Shown: positions 43,150 to 53,046, counted from the stretch's first letter. The stretch is DNA of 64,000 nt from Thioalkalivibrio nitratireducens DSM 14787 (GCF_000321415.2 NC_019902.2:1054001-1118000); one strand, 5' to 3'. Translations and numbers: made by a program. Notes: generated by a model not told the origin, from the letters alone.

Positions 43150-43256
43150 GATGTTCTTCCTCCTGTCCATTGTTTAGACCCGTGTGATTGTGCGTTCAAC
43201 CCGACAGCGCGGAGAGGTTGTTTGGGTGTACTGTCTGCGGAAATCCAAGACGGGAG

Positions 43257-43912
43257 ATGACGGTGCCTTCACTCGTATCCCACCTACGAACACTCGCCAC
43301 CCACGCGGTCGAGCCGCTGCAGACCGAGACCGCGATGCACGGGTTTCTCACTGCCTGCGCGCTGACGCCGGAGGAGGAGGTGCCGCTGGCGGACTGCGTG
43401 GAAGCGGGTTTCGGTATCCCCAGTCCGGAGAAACTCCCCGAGGAAGCCCGGCAGGCGCTGGAGGGGGCGCTGGATGAAATCCGGGCGACGCTGCACGCGG
43501 GGAACTTCCGTTTCGATCCGCCGCTGTCGGTACCCGAGGGCGAGCGCTGCTTCATGCGCTGTTCATCCTCGGCGCGCTCCGTGGCGAGGCGGCGGGCCGC
43601 GCGTTTGCCGCGGCAGTCGAGCGCTTGCGCACGCATCCCGAAGATTCCCTCTGGGAGTGGATCAGTACCGAGTTTCCACAGCTCTGCGCGGGCAAGGAAG
43701 ACTTCATCAGGCCGGTGCTCCTCGTCATTCGGATTTTCCGCGGCTCACCCTGCGGGCAGCGTTCGTTCGGCGGTTCCGATCGAGGCGTCCGGCCGGTGCG
43801 TCAGACCAGCCACAGCCACCAGATGCCGATGCTGGTGACCACCATGAGCAAGAGGTTCAGTGGCGCACCGACCTTCGCGAAGTCGGTGAAGCGGTACAGG
43901 CCGGTGCCGTAG
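43257..43912 (+). pseudogene. frameshifted gene of unknown function
   Basis: The N-part MTVPSLVSHLRTLATHAVEP, LACALTPEEEVPLADCVEAG-like text runs to GERC near 43548. The natural continuation LLHALFILGALRGEAAGRAF, AAAVERLRTHPEDSLWEWIS is one frame over and runs into the 3' end of the convergent SLC13 gene. No family recognised. Confidence 0.5.
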
Positions 43913-45618
43913 ATCATCGTGTTGGTCTGGTAGCCGATCGGCGACAGGAAGCTGGTCGACGCGGCGAACATCACGGCCAGCACCAGCGCGAAGAAATCGA
44001 TCTGCAGGATATGCCCCAGCGAGACCGCGACGGGCACGAGAATCACCACCGAGGCATTGTTGCTGACCAGTTCGGTGAGCAGCGTGGTCAGCAGGTACAG
44101 CGCCATCAGCACGAGAATCGGGTGCCAGTCGCCCGCGTGTGTCGCCAGCAGCCCGGCGAGCAGGTCGGCGGCGCCCGACTTGGTCATCGCGATGCCCAAT
44201 GGAATCACCCCCGCGAGCAGGAAGATCACCGGCCACGACACCCCGGTGTACATGTCCTCCTTGTCGACGCAGCCGGTCGCGACCATCGCCACCACGCCCA
44301 GCAGTGCCGTGACCACGATCGGCAGCGGTGTCAGTGCCGCGCCGAGCACCACGGCGGCCATCACACCGCCGGCGATCCACATGCGCCGGCGGTCGAATTC
44401 ATCGTGGCTTTCCTCCAGGATCATCAGGTCGTCCGCATCTCGGAGGCGAGTCAGCGCAGTGCGCGAGATTTCCAGCAGGGCAACCCCGCCGACTTCCAGC
44501 GGCTCATCGGCAATGCGGCGCTCTTCCAGCGCCCCTTTTTCCAGACCGATCAGCCGCGCCTGATAACGGTCCCAGAATTTCGCGGCACGAACCTCCCGGC
44601 CCTCGAAGCGCCGGGCGTCGCGGAGCAATACACGCACCAGCTTGCCGTCGCTGCGCACCCGGCTGGACTCGCCGGAGACCGAGAGAACCTCGACCTTGTC
44701 GGATTTGATCAGATCCATTACCTGCCGCAACTCGGCATGGACCTGGATGATGTCGTCGGGGTGTACCCGGATTTCTTCAGCGCGCTTGATGTGGACGATG
44801 TCGCCGCGGACGAGCTTCAGCACCTGTACCGATGCCTTGAGCGCAAATTTGTACTGTCTCAGCGTTTGGTCCACCAGCGGGCTGTCGGCCGGGACGCCCA
44901 GTTCGATCACGAAGCGGTTCTCGTCATCGCCCAGCCGGACCAAGTCCTTTTTCGGCATCAGCCAGCGGCCGATGGTCACGAAGTAGACCAGGCCGACACC
45001 GAGCACGATCAGGCCCAGGTGGGTGAACTCGAACATGCCGATCTGGCGGCCGAAGTCCTCGTGGTCCGCGAGGATCGCCGAGGCCAGAATGTTCGTCGAC
45101 GTGCCGATCAGCGTCAGCGTGCCCCCGAGCATGCCGAAGAAGCTGACCGGCATCAGCAGTCGCGAGGCCCGCAGTTTCAGCCGCCGCGCCATGTCGAGGA
45201 CCAGCGGGATGGCCACCGCGACCGCCGCGGTGTTGTTGATGAATCCGGAGATCAGCCCCACCAGCGCCGCGATGATCAGGATCATGCGCAGTTCGGATTT
45301 CCCCACCATCGGAAACAGGCGCTGGCCCAGCACGTGCACCAGCCCGGAGCGCTGGATGCCGGCCGACAGAATGAACATCGCCAGCACCGTGACGGTAGCG
45401 GTGCTCGACAGGCCGGAGAGGCCCTCGCTGACCGTCGGGAATGCCGCCTGGAGGTCGACGCCCCGTTCCAGCAGCCACTGGGAGTGGAACAGCTGCGGGA
45501 TGGCGATCAGCGTGACCATGATCAGGATCGCGGTGATGTCCAGCGGCAGTTTCTCGCTGGCGAACAGGTACAGCGCCGCGGCGATGAGAGTGAAGACCAG
45601 CGCGATTTCGACGGTCAC
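43801..45618 (-). CDS. SLC13/DASS-family permease with two TrkA-C domains
   Basis: 605 residues from GTG at 45618 (VTVEIALVFTLIAAALYLFA). Membrane half one (about 1-185) includes GFINNTAAVAVAIPLVLDMA. Two RCK/TrkA-C regulatory domains sit at about 200-365 (VIELGVPADSPLVDQTLRQY; VRVLLRDARRFEGREV). Membrane half two contains SWPVIFLLAGVIPLGIAM and LTELVSNNASVVILVPVAV, with the SNN motif for sodium and anion. Relatives move sulfate, phosphate or dicarboxylates; sulfate/sulfite efflux would suit a sulfur oxidiser, but that is inference. Confidence 0.9.
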   Translation of the reverse strand: MTVEIALVFTLIAAALYLFASEKLPLDITAILIMVTLIAIPQLFHSQWLLERGVDLQAAFPTVSEGLSGLSSTATVTVLAMFILSAGIQRSGLVHVLGQRLFPMVGKSELRMILIIAALVGLISGFINNTAAVAVAIPLVLDMARRLKLRASRLLMPVSFFGMLGGTLTLIGTSTNILASAILADHEDFGRQIGMFEFTHLGLIVLGVGLVYFVTIGRWLMPKKDLVRLGDDENRFVIELGVPADSPLVDQTLRQYKFALKASVQVLKLVRGDIVHIKRAEEIRVHPDDIIQVHAELRQVMDLIKSDKVEVLSVSGESSRVRSDGKLVRVLLRDARRFEGREVRAAKFWDRYQARLIGLEKGALEERRIADEPLEVGGVALLEISRTALTRLRDADDLMILEESHDEFDRRRMWIAGGVMAAVVLGAALTPLPIVVTALLGVVAMVATGCVDKEDMYTGVSWPVIFLLAGVIPLGIAMTKSGAADLLAGLLATHAGDWHPILVLMALYLLTTLLTELVSNNASVVILVPVAVSLGHILQIDFFALVLAVMFAASTSFLSPIGYQTNTMIYGTGLYRFTDFAKVGAPLNLLLMVVTSIGIWWLWLV

Positions 45619-45923
45619 CTGATTTCTCCATGCAGTGGCCGGAAGGATCCCGGTTCCGGGCTTGGGGGTGCGTGCGTGGAGGCTCCATTGCGGGTGGCCG
45701 TCCGAGGCGTCGATAGTGTCGCGCAACGGCAGCTCGGCCAGAAGGGGTCTTGATGTTCGGTAATATCCCGGCCACATCCTCTCTCGCTTGGCCTGTGTTC
45801 TGGCGGGGCAACGATGCTAGTGACATTCGGCAGCGCCCCCACGGTGATGAAGCGAGTCCCTGATGATCTATGCTCAGCGCAAGGGGGGGTGCACAGGGCA
45901 TCTCAACGGGAATCGGAGCCGGC

Positions 45924-46424
45924 GTGGCAAGCAACGCGATCATTCGACACGCGCACAGGGGCGACGCCGAGGCGGTGGCGGCGATCTGGAATCCACAGAT
46001 CCGGGATACCGTTTTCACCTTTGACCACCACGAATACCCGGTGGAAGAGGTTGCCCGGATGATCGACGCACGGGAGACGGCGGGCCTAGTCTGGCTGGTC
46101 GCGGAGGAGGACGGTGCCGTGACCGGGTTTGCGACCTACGCGCCTTTCCGCGACGGCGAGGGTTATGCCCGGACCATGGAACACACGATTTTTCTGGATC
46201 CGGAGGCGGCTGGCGACGGGCTGGGAGAGTTGCTGATGGATGCGCTGGTGAACGAGGGTCGCGCGCGTGGGGTGCATTCCCTGATCGCCTGTGTGACCGG
46301 GGAGAACGAGGTGGGGCTGAAATTTCACCGCGACCAGGGTTTCGAGGTCGTCGGGTCGATCTCCGAGGCCGGGCGCAAGTCTGGGCGCTGGATGGATCTG
46401 CGAATTCTGCAGCGGCGCTTGTGA
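45924..46424 (+). CDS. GNAT N-acetyltransferase, phosphinothricin-acetyltransferase-like
   Basis: About 166 residues from GTG at 45924 (IIRHAHRGDAEAVAAIWNPQ), with GGAG seven bases upstream; an ATG at 45870 is possible. TVFTFDHHEYPVEEVARMID, GFATYAPFRDGEGYARTMEH, the acetyl-CoA loop LDPEAAGDGLGELLMDALV and HRDQGFEVVGSI are PAT-family marks. It probably acetylates an amino acid analogue or a similar amine. Confidence 0.88.
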   Translation: MASNAIIRHAHRGDAEAVAAIWNPQIRDTVFTFDHHEYPVEEVARMIDARETAGLVWLVAEEDGAVTGFATYAPFRDGEGYARTMEHTIFLDPEAAGDGLGELLMDALVNEGRARGVHSLIACVTGENEVGLKFHRDQGFEVVGSISEAGRKSGRWMDLRILQRRL

Positions 46425-46546
46425 CGGGGGCGGTGGAGCTTTGTCGAGGCCTTGGACTTTCTGCATCCCCGGCCTTCCGCCGAAAGCGGGGGAGGCCCTT
46501 ATCGCTCTTCGCCGATGACCGACCGGCGAATCCTCGATCGTCGAGG

Positions 46547-47380
46547 TCAGCGAATATCGTAGGAGGCGAAGAACTGGCCGACCCCGTCGCTGCCCAGGGT
46601 ATCGTAGTACAGCGTATGGGGAATAAAGGCTGCGGGCGGGTCCAGCGCCAGTCCTTCGAGCAGGGTATCGAAGGACTGGCCGCCGAGCAGGCGGTGGAAG
46701 TGGGTCAGATAGATCCGGTGGAGGACGCGATCCTTCAGCAGGGCGTGTAGCACACGTGGTCCCGCCATCGAGTAGATGCGCCGGAACCCCTCGCGTCCCA
46801 GTGCGTCGATCAGGGGCTTTCCTTCCACGTGCTCGCCGTCGCCGGCGATCAGGATACGCACCCCGGTTGTTTCCACCGCCTCGCGATTACCCAGGTCCGC
46901 TTTGCGTCCCAGCGCGAAGTAAACGGGACGCTCCAGCAGGCTGCAGCGTTCGGCAAGGTTCGGGTCGAGGCTGCGGCTTAGGACTACTAGGGCGGGTTGC
47001 GGCGGCAAGTCCCGGGCCTTGCGCCAATCGTGAAGATCCTGGAACCGGGGGTCGCGTTCCACCGGGAGCTTATCCTGCAACTGGCGATCGGGAATCTGGC
47101 GCAGGAACGCGGCGCTGACGATCAGCGCATCGGCGCGCGCGGCGAGTTCCTGGAACAGGCGCCAGTCCCGGGGGTTGGTGATCGCGGGCGGCGCGGTGCG
47201 CCGGCCCTTGCGCGGGTTTTCCACCGCGATCCGGCCATCCAGGCTGGAGATGAAGTTGGTATAGACGAAGGCCCGGCCGGAAGCATCAATCGGTCCGATC
47301 GCGTCTGCCAGATAAAGCCCTTCGAGATCCTGCTCCTGCTGTGGAGCAGGGAACAGCCTTAATACCTTGCGTTCGCTCAT
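46547..47380 (-). CDS. RibD C-terminal-domain (DHFR-fold) reductase
   Basis: 277 residues from MSERKVLRLFPAPQQ. FVYTNFISSLDGRIAVENPR is the N-terminal strand-helix of the RibD reductase domain, followed by LAARADALIVSAAFLRQIPD, YSMAGPRVLHALLKDRVLHR. It has no deaminase domain, so it is a stand-alone NADPH reductase of pteridine/riboflavin-like substrates or a paralogue of unknown substrate. Convergent with the GNAT gene. Confidence 0.85.
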   Translation of the reverse strand: MSERKVLRLFPAPQQEQDLEGLYLADAIGPIDASGRAFVYTNFISSLDGRIAVENPRKGRRTAPPAITNPRDWRLFQELAARADALIVSAAFLRQIPDRQLQDKLPVERDPRFQDLHDWRKARDLPPQPALVVLSRSLDPNLAERCSLLERPVYFALGRKADLGNREAVETTGVRILIAGDGEHVEGKPLIDALGREGFRRIYSMAGPRVLHALLKDRVLHRIYLTHFHRLLGGQSFDTLLEGLALDPPAAFIPHTLYYDTLGSDGVGQFFASYDIR

Positions 47381-47584
47381 CTGAAGTGCCCTTGCATCGT
47401 CGCTTCGCGCTGTACGAAGCGGTAAACACTTCTCACCGGTTCGACACCGGGACGCAAGTGCTGGTACCGCACTGTATTCAGTGCCAGGTTCCCAGCACAA
47501 GGCAGGAAGCGCGATACAACCTCGCTACTAATGTGGCTATTGGGATCAATACCGCAGCCACTAGGGAAGTCCAGATTGATTCGT

Positions 47585-47782
47585 TATCGCGAGGAGCGAA
47601 GCCTTTAGCCTCGAGCGCATCATGGCGGGACCTGGAGATCCATGAGGTACGGATTTCGTGGGCGCCGCTTGGATTAGTCGCTGCGCTCACTGCGGGCCAG
47701 CCTGCGGCTGTCCAATGCGCTACGCGCATTAGTGCCGCGCTTCGGGCGCAATGATAGGGCCCCTTGTTCAGTGTTTCCCTAG
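47585..47782. repeat. 198-bp intergenic repeat, copy 1
   Basis: Shares its length and most of its sequence with 60340-60537: TCGCGAGGAGCGAAGCC at one end, TGGGCGCCGCTTGGATTA in the middle, GCGCTACGCG and CGCAATGA near the other end, then TTTCCCTAG. The ends are partly complementary (CGAGGAGCGAAGC / GCTTCG-type), as in widespread hairpin repeats of Proteobacteria. The remaining gap to 48207 holds no secure gene; a minus-strand or plus-strand fragment near 47958-48182 could be a gene tail. Confidence 0.8.
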
Positions 47783-48207
47783 CGGTCGAGGCGGTTGGTT
47801 GAATCAGCCGTTTCGAGGCACGGAGGCGAGGTTCTCGCTCAGATTCTGCCAGTTCTTGAGGTTCGGCGGCCAGACACCGATAATGCCCCGCTGTCTGGCT
47901 ACAGATCGAAGCAGTGAGCAACCATGAAGAGCGGCGTCGCAACAGAGTCCCTGTCCGATGAGACGCAGGTGGCGGCCACGCCGGAGGTGGTGCACAGGTA
48001 TGCCCGGAAGAGGCTCCCTGTCCTGGTGCAGTTCGGTACCGGTTTTCTGGCCAACCACCTGGGGCGACGCCTATGCCGGCTACGGTGTGGCGGTGGTCCC
48101 ACCCTTGCGCACAAGGATGTTCAGCGACCCGAAGGGAGCCATCGGGGACATGGCAAGCGCCCTCGGGGACGGTAGTGGTTGATGTCCCGGATCACCGGAA
48201 TCGCCCT

Positions 48208-50202
48208 ATGTGGGAGGGGGATATTCTGCCGTACCAGGCGCTGGAGCGGCTCGGCGAGGGCGATGCACTGGTCCTGGCCCCGCATCCGCAAGATGAGGTG
48301 CTGGGCTGCGCGGGCGCGATCCTTTCGCATCTGGAGGCCGGTGACACGGTCTCCGTCGTTATCGTTACCAACGGCCGCCCCTTGGAGGGTGACGATGTTG
48401 CACGGGAAGCCCACATCCACTTGCGCCGCGAGGAATCCGAGGCGGCCGCGCGGGTACTGGGCTATGGCGCGCCGCGGTTTCTGAACGAGCCGGATTGGCG
48501 TCTCGAGTACGGCGAGCGCCTCGTACGGCTACTGCTCGGGTTGATCGAGGAAAAGCGGGCCGGTTGGGTCTACGCGCCGTCCCACTATGAGGTGCATCCG
48601 GACTATCGGGCGATGGCACTGGCGGCCATGGAGGCAGTGCGCCGGGTGCAGCGCCCGGTCCATCTGGCGCAGTATGAGATTGGTAACCCGCTGATGCCCA
48701 ACCGGCTGCTCGATATCAGCCGCCACATCCAGACGAAGCGGCGGGCGGCGTCCTGTTTTCCCTCGCAATTGGCGTATCAGCCGTACGACCGCCAGATCAT
48801 CGACGGCCTCAATTGCTTCCGAACCTGCACGCTCCCCAAGGGGATACGGGCGGCGGAGGCGTATCAGGTCATCAGCGCCGACGAATTGCGCCAGGAACGG
48901 CCTGGTCTCTACGCAGCCCTGCTGCGACCCTGGCGGCCCGTGCGCAATCAGCTGGTCGCGGCGGACACTTTGGTGTCCGTGATTGTCCGCAGCGTCGGCC
49001 GGCCGCAGTTGGTCGAGGCGCTGCGCTCAATCGCGGCCCAGACCTATCCATGGATTGAGGTCGTCCTGGTTGATGCCGCCGCGCAAGGTGATCTGGGCAG
49101 CTCCGACTGGGTGGGTCCCCATCCCGTCCGCCGGGTGGGCGGCGACAGGCGATTGTTGCGAAGTGCTGCGGCAAACGCTGGGCTGGATGCGGCCCGGGGC
49201 GCCTACATCGCCTTCCTGGACGAGGATGATTGGTACGAGCCGAACCATATCCAGCGGCTGGTGGATGCGCTCGAGGAGCAGTCCAATGTAGTGATCGCTT
49301 ATTCGGGGGTGCGCCGGATCCGGACCACTGAAGAGGGTCGGATCGAAGATCTCGGCGTCTTCGACGAGCCCTTTGACGCCTCCCGGCTTTGGCTGGAGAA
49401 CATCATCCCGATCAACGCAGTGCTGCTCCGGGCAAACGCCATTCGTGGTCATTGCCGCTTTGACGAGAACTTGGATCTGCACGAGGACTGGGACTTCTGG
49501 TTGCAATGCCTGGACCGCGGGGACTTCGTTCGCCTCGGTGGATCGAGCGCGGCGTACCGCATCGGGGCCGCGTCGACGTCGGGCGTATGGGAGGACGCCG
49601 ATCGTGTCCAAGAGAGCGCGCAGCGCCTGCTGGAGAAATGGTGGCCGAAGCTGGAGCCCGCTGTGATCCGCCACGGTTTCGAAATCGTGCGTGAGAAACT
49701 CAGTACCGCGCATGAGGCCTTGCGCGAATCCCATCGGGCGGCGGCGCGCGAGCAGGAGGGCCTCCGTGGGGCCCTCGAGGTGAGCCGGCGCTACACCGAC
49801 GACTTGTTGCGCCATTTGAACGGTCAGGACACACGGTTGCAGGCCATGGATGCGGCCTTGCGCGAATCCCATCGGGCGGCGGCGCGCGAGCAGGAGAGTC
49901 TGCGTGAGGCCCTTGAGGTGAGCCGGCGCTACGCCGACGACTTGTTGCGCCATTTGAACGGTCAGGACACACGGTTGCGGGCCATCGAGGCATCACTGAG
50001 AACTCTCGATCAGCGGCTCGATCACCTTACCCGCTCCCTGGAGCAGTTGGTTGGCCAACACCATGAAGGTCACCGCTACCTGGTGGACAAACTCGCCGAG
50101 AATCGAGCGGAAATCGATTCCATAAAGGAACTTCTCGATCCGTTGCAGCGGTCGCCGGGCCGCCTCGGGATGGGCGGTTCCGCAGACTCAGAATCCGGTT
50201 GA
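48208..50202 (+). CDS. PIG-L-like domain + GT2 glycosyltransferase + coiled coil
   Basis: 664 residues from ATG at 48208; the exact start is uncertain. The N-terminal PIG-L/LmbE fold (about 20-230) has ALVLAPHPQDEVLGCAGAIL and SHYEVHPDYRAMALAAMEAV. In the catalytic motif, usually HPDDE, the first Asp is Gln (HPQDE). The GT2 domain follows (SVIVRSVGRPQLVEALRSIA, AYIAFLDEDDWYEPNHIQRL with the DxD-like EDD). The C-terminus is coiled coil with a 46-residue unit repeated twice (DNA period 138 at 49717 and 49855). The end overlaps the next gene. Probably surface polysaccharide or glycoprotein synthesis. Confidence 0.85.
   Translation: MWEGDILPYQALERLGEGDALVLAPHPQDEVLGCAGAILSHLEAGDTVSVVIVTNGRPLEGDDVAREAHIHLRREESEAAARVLGYGAPRFLNEPDWRLEYGERLVRLLLGLIEEKRAGWVYAPSHYEVHPDYRAMALAAMEAVRRVQRPVHLAQYEIGNPLMPNRLLDISRHIQTKRRAASCFPSQLAYQPYDRQIIDGLNCFRTCTLPKGIRAAEAYQVISADELRQERPGLYAALLRPWRPVRNQLVAADTLVSVIVRSVGRPQLVEALRSIAAQTYPWIEVVLVDAAAQGDLGSSDWVGPHPVRRVGGDRRLLRSAAANAGLDAARGAYIAFLDEDDWYEPNHIQRLVDALEEQSNVVIAYSGVRRIRTTEEGRIEDLGVFDEPFDASRLWLENIIPINAVLLRANAIRGHCRFDENLDLHEDWDFWLQCLDRGDFVRLGGSSAAYRIGAASTSGVWEDADRVQESAQRLLEKWWPKLEPAVIRHGFEIVREKLSTAHEALRESHRAAAREQEGLRGALEVSRRYTDDLLRHLNGQDTRLQAMDAALRESHRAAAREQESLREALEVSRRYADDLLRHLNGQDTRLRAIEASLRTLDQRLDHLTRSLEQLVGQHHEGHRYLVDKLAENRAEIDSIKELLDPLQRSPGRLGMGGSADSESG
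49717..49992 (+). repeat. 138-bp tandem duplication inside the coiled coil
   Basis: Two near-identical 138-bp units (49717-49854 and 49855-49992), each encoding ALRESHRAAAREQE...RRY(T/A)DDLLRHLNGQDTRL. In frame, so the duplication lengthens the coiled coil by 46 residues. Near identity at DNA level points to a recent event. Confidence 0.95.
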
Positions 50203-52811
50203 AAATTATGCGAGAAACTCCCGACAGGCGCTCGAGTGACGCCTGCGCGTTCACCATTGTCTCCAGGAACTACCTGCACTTCGCCCTGACCCTGCTGCGC
50301 AGTGTCCAGGAGCACTCGCCGAGGGTAGACCGCTGGGTGTGCCTGTGTGACGAGCCCGGGGGGGTGAACGCGGCGGAGTTGCCGTTTCAGTTGCTGAATA
50401 TCCGCGATCTGCCGCTGGGGGACGTGGACGCCTTCATCTTTCAGTACACGATCCTGGAGTTGAATACGGCGATCAAGCCGTACGTGTTCGAGGCCCTCTT
50501 CGAGCGCGGCTACGACAAAGTCGTGTACATCGATCCGGACATCCGCTTCTACGCTCCCCTGGACGGGATTCTGGACTTGCTCGACCGGTGCCAGATCCTG
50601 CTGACCCCGCACCTGACGGGGCAGCTGGATGACGGGCGCCACCCCAATGAGTTGGCGATCCTACGCAGCGGCACCTACAACCTTGGATTCCTCGCGCTGC
50701 GTCGAGCGCAGGACAGCATGGAGATGCTGCGCTGGTGGCAGGGCAAGCTGGCGCGCGAGTGCGTGGTAGATTTGCCGCGGGGTCTGTTCGTGGACCAGAA
50801 GTGGATGGAACTGGTGCCCAGCATGTTCCCGGAAGTCTACATCAACCGGGACCCGGGCTGGAACGTCGCCTACTGGAACATCAATCACCGCCGTGTGGAG
50901 CGCACCGCGGAGGGCTACCGGGTCGACGGCCGCCCCCTGCTGTTTTTCCACTTCTCCGGGGTGAGCATTGATGGCAAGGTGTTCAGCAAGCATCAGGACC
51001 GCTTCACTATGGTCTCGGTGCCTGCGTCGGTACGTGAGCTGGTCCGGGATTACGTCGCGGCTCTCAACGGGAACGGCGCGGCCAACTTCGCGAAAATTCC
51101 GTATGGCTTCGCCACGTTCGCCAACGGCATCCGGATACCCGATGAGGCCCGCGAGATCTTCCGCCGGAATCGCCGGGAATTGCGTCTGTCGGCGCCCGTG
51201 TACACTGCGCAAGGGGCCTCCGAGGTGATCCATCAGCTCAACAAGCCGGCCACCCTGGCAGGGCGCAAGTCGCCGCTGGTGACCCGCGTCGCCTACCGGT
51301 TGTACGAGAAGCGCCCCGACCTGCAAGCAGCGTTCCCCGACGTGTTCGGGGCCCATGCAGCGGCTTTCGCGGAGTGGTTCGTGCGCAGCGCCACCGAGCA
51401 GGCAGGCATCGGCGAGCCGTTCGTCCGCCCGATTCGCACGCGACTGGAGTGTGACGGGGGGGGCGCGGCGGTGGAGCAGGCCGTTACGACCCCGATGGTA
51501 AGCGTGGCGCCCCGGCGGTCAAGGGCCATGAAAGGGATCGCCGCCGGCGCCTACAGGATCGCCTGGCGGGCGCGGCCCATGCTGCGCCGCTTCGTCCCCT
51601 ACAACACGCGCCATCTGCTGCATGGCTGGCTCGTCCGGCACGCGTTCCGCACCGCGGAGAGCGGCCCAGCGCAGGGCGCGGTGGATTGCGGTGCGAGGCT
51701 GCCGAGCGGGGTCAATGTCCTCGGTTATCTGCACGCGGCCTCTGGGGTCGGCGAGTCCGGCCGCACCATGCTGCGGGCCTTGCAGGCAGCGGGTTACCCG
51801 GTGGCTGCGCTGGATTTTCGTGTCGGCAATGTCTCGCGGATGCAGGAGGAGCCGCCGCTCGAACCGGTCGACGAACAGGTCTACCGGATCAATCTGCTGC
51901 ATGTGAACGCGGACCAGGTCCCGGTGGCCCACAAGACCCTTGGCGCCGGATTCTTCGCCGGCCATCGCAACATCGGCTATTGGGCCTGGGAGCTGCCGGA
52001 TTTTCCGGAACACTGGCGCTCCTCTGCGGACGTGCTCGACGAGGTCTGGGTGCCCTCGCGCTTCTGTCAGGAGGCCATCGGCCGGGCGCTGCGGGTGCCG
52101 GTGCTGCGGATCCCCCATGCCATCGACCTTGGCGAGCCGCCACCTGTAGACCGCGATACCGTCGGCCTGTCGCGGGACCGGTTTCTGTTCCTGTTCCAGT
52201 TTGATCTGCTCAGTATCGCCGCGCGGAAAAACCCCCAGGCGGTGCTGCGGGCGTACCGGAAGGCTTTCGGTGAGCAGCCCAAGGACGTGGGGCTGGTGAT
52301 CAAGCTCGCCAACGCCGAGCACGACCCCGAGACTCTGGGCGAGCTGCGACGTTTGGCGGAGGACGATCCGTCGGTACGGCTCATCACGGGCTACCTGAGC
52401 CGCGCGCAGGTCATCGGCTTGATGAACGCGGTGGACTGCTTCGTCTCCCTGCACCGCTCGGAGGGCTTTGGGCTTGCACTGGCGGAGTCGATGTATCTGG
52501 GTAAGCCGGTCATTGCTACCGGCTGGTCCGGCAACATGGACTTCATGAACTCCTGGAATTCGCTGCCCGTGCGCTTCCGGTTGCAGCGCCTCGAGAGCTC
52601 GGCCGGCCCTTACCCCAAGGGGAGCCACTGGGCCGATCCGGACGTGGCGCATGCTGCCGAATGCATGCGCCGGTTGGTGGACGATGCAGCCCTGTGCGTC
52701 CGCATCGGGGAGGCGGCGCGGGAGACCATCCGCACGAACTTCTCGCCGGCGGCGGTGGGGCGGATCGCCGCGCAGCGCCTGCGTCTGTTGGAGCCGGCAT
52801 CTGGTGATTGA
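50199..52811 (+). CDS. two-domain glycosyltransferase (GT-A + GT-B/GT4)
   Basis: 870 residues. The N-terminal GT-A domain has FTIVSRNYLHFALTLLRSVQ and KVVYIDPDIRFYAPLDGILD (metal-binding DPD). After a linker comes a GT4 domain: GVNVLGYLHAASGVGESGRT, NIGYWAWELPDFPEHW, LFLFQFDLLSIAARKNPQAV, VSLHRSEGFGLALAESMYLG with the ExxxxxxxE donor motif (EGFGLALAE), KPVIATGWSGNMDFM. It should transfer two sugars to a surface glycan. Start TTG at 50199 overlaps the upstream stop; ATG at 50208 is the alternative. Coupled to the preceding gene. Confidence 0.88.
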   Translation: MKIMRETPDRRSSDACAFTIVSRNYLHFALTLLRSVQEHSPRVDRWVCLCDEPGGVNAAELPFQLLNIRDLPLGDVDAFIFQYTILELNTAIKPYVFEALFERGYDKVVYIDPDIRFYAPLDGILDLLDRCQILLTPHLTGQLDDGRHPNELAILRSGTYNLGFLALRRAQDSMEMLRWWQGKLARECVVDLPRGLFVDQKWMELVPSMFPEVYINRDPGWNVAYWNINHRRVERTAEGYRVDGRPLLFFHFSGVSIDGKVFSKHQDRFTMVSVPASVRELVRDYVAALNGNGAANFAKIPYGFATFANGIRIPDEAREIFRRNRRELRLSAPVYTAQGASEVIHQLNKPATLAGRKSPLVTRVAYRLYEKRPDLQAAFPDVFGAHAAAFAEWFVRSATEQAGIGEPFVRPIRTRLECDGGGAAVEQAVTTPMVSVAPRRSRAMKGIAAGAYRIAWRARPMLRRFVPYNTRHLLHGWLVRHAFRTAESGPAQGAVDCGARLPSGVNVLGYLHAASGVGESGRTMLRALQAAGYPVAALDFRVGNVSRMQEEPPLEPVDEQVYRINLLHVNADQVPVAHKTLGAGFFAGHRNIGYWAWELPDFPEHWRSSADVLDEVWVPSRFCQEAIGRALRVPVLRIPHAIDLGEPPPVDRDTVGLSRDRFLFLFQFDLLSIAARKNPQAVLRAYRKAFGEQPKDVGLVIKLANAEHDPETLGELRRLAEDDPSVRLITGYLSRAQVIGLMNAVDCFVSLHRSEGFGLALAESMYLGKPVIATGWSGNMDFMNSWNSLPVRFRLQRLESSAGPYPKGSHWADPDVAHAAECMRRLVDDAALCVRIGEAARETIRTNFSPAAVGRIAAQRLRLLEPASGD

Positions 52812-52893
52812 GCCGTCCGAGCGGGGCCATTGTGGTCCTCTCGCGCTTGCGGGGGATGGAGTAAGGCAACGATTGCCGTGCTTCATAAGCGAT

Positions 52894-53046
52894 CCTGATT
52901 AGCAATGAGAGTCAGCCAACTGCAAGGACCGCTTCGGGCAGTGGGATTTTTTGCCATGGTGTCACCCTCCGCTCAAGGTGTAGCCTCAGCGTACGGCCGG
53001 TGGTGGCTCAGAGAGTGATCCTGGCTGACTCTCGTTGCTAATCAGG
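52894..53046. mobile_element. IS1595-derived MITE, copy 2
   Basis: 153 bp, ends CCTGATTAGCAATGAGAGTC and complement, duplication TAAGCGAT at 52886-52893 and 53047-53054. About 90% identical by eye to copy 1. Inserted between the glycosyltransferase and DUF1028 genes. Confidence 0.95.

Noticed and set aside
43474-45753. 759-codon plus-strand open frame
   Set aside because: Antisense to the SLC13 permease; the composition (His/Gln/Arg/Asp-rich) is typical of a shadow of a GC-rich membrane-protein gene.
49717-49992. Possible CRISPR-like or regulatory tandem repeat
   Set aside because: Two adjacent in-frame 138-bp units without spacers inside a coiled-coil coding region; a protein repeat.
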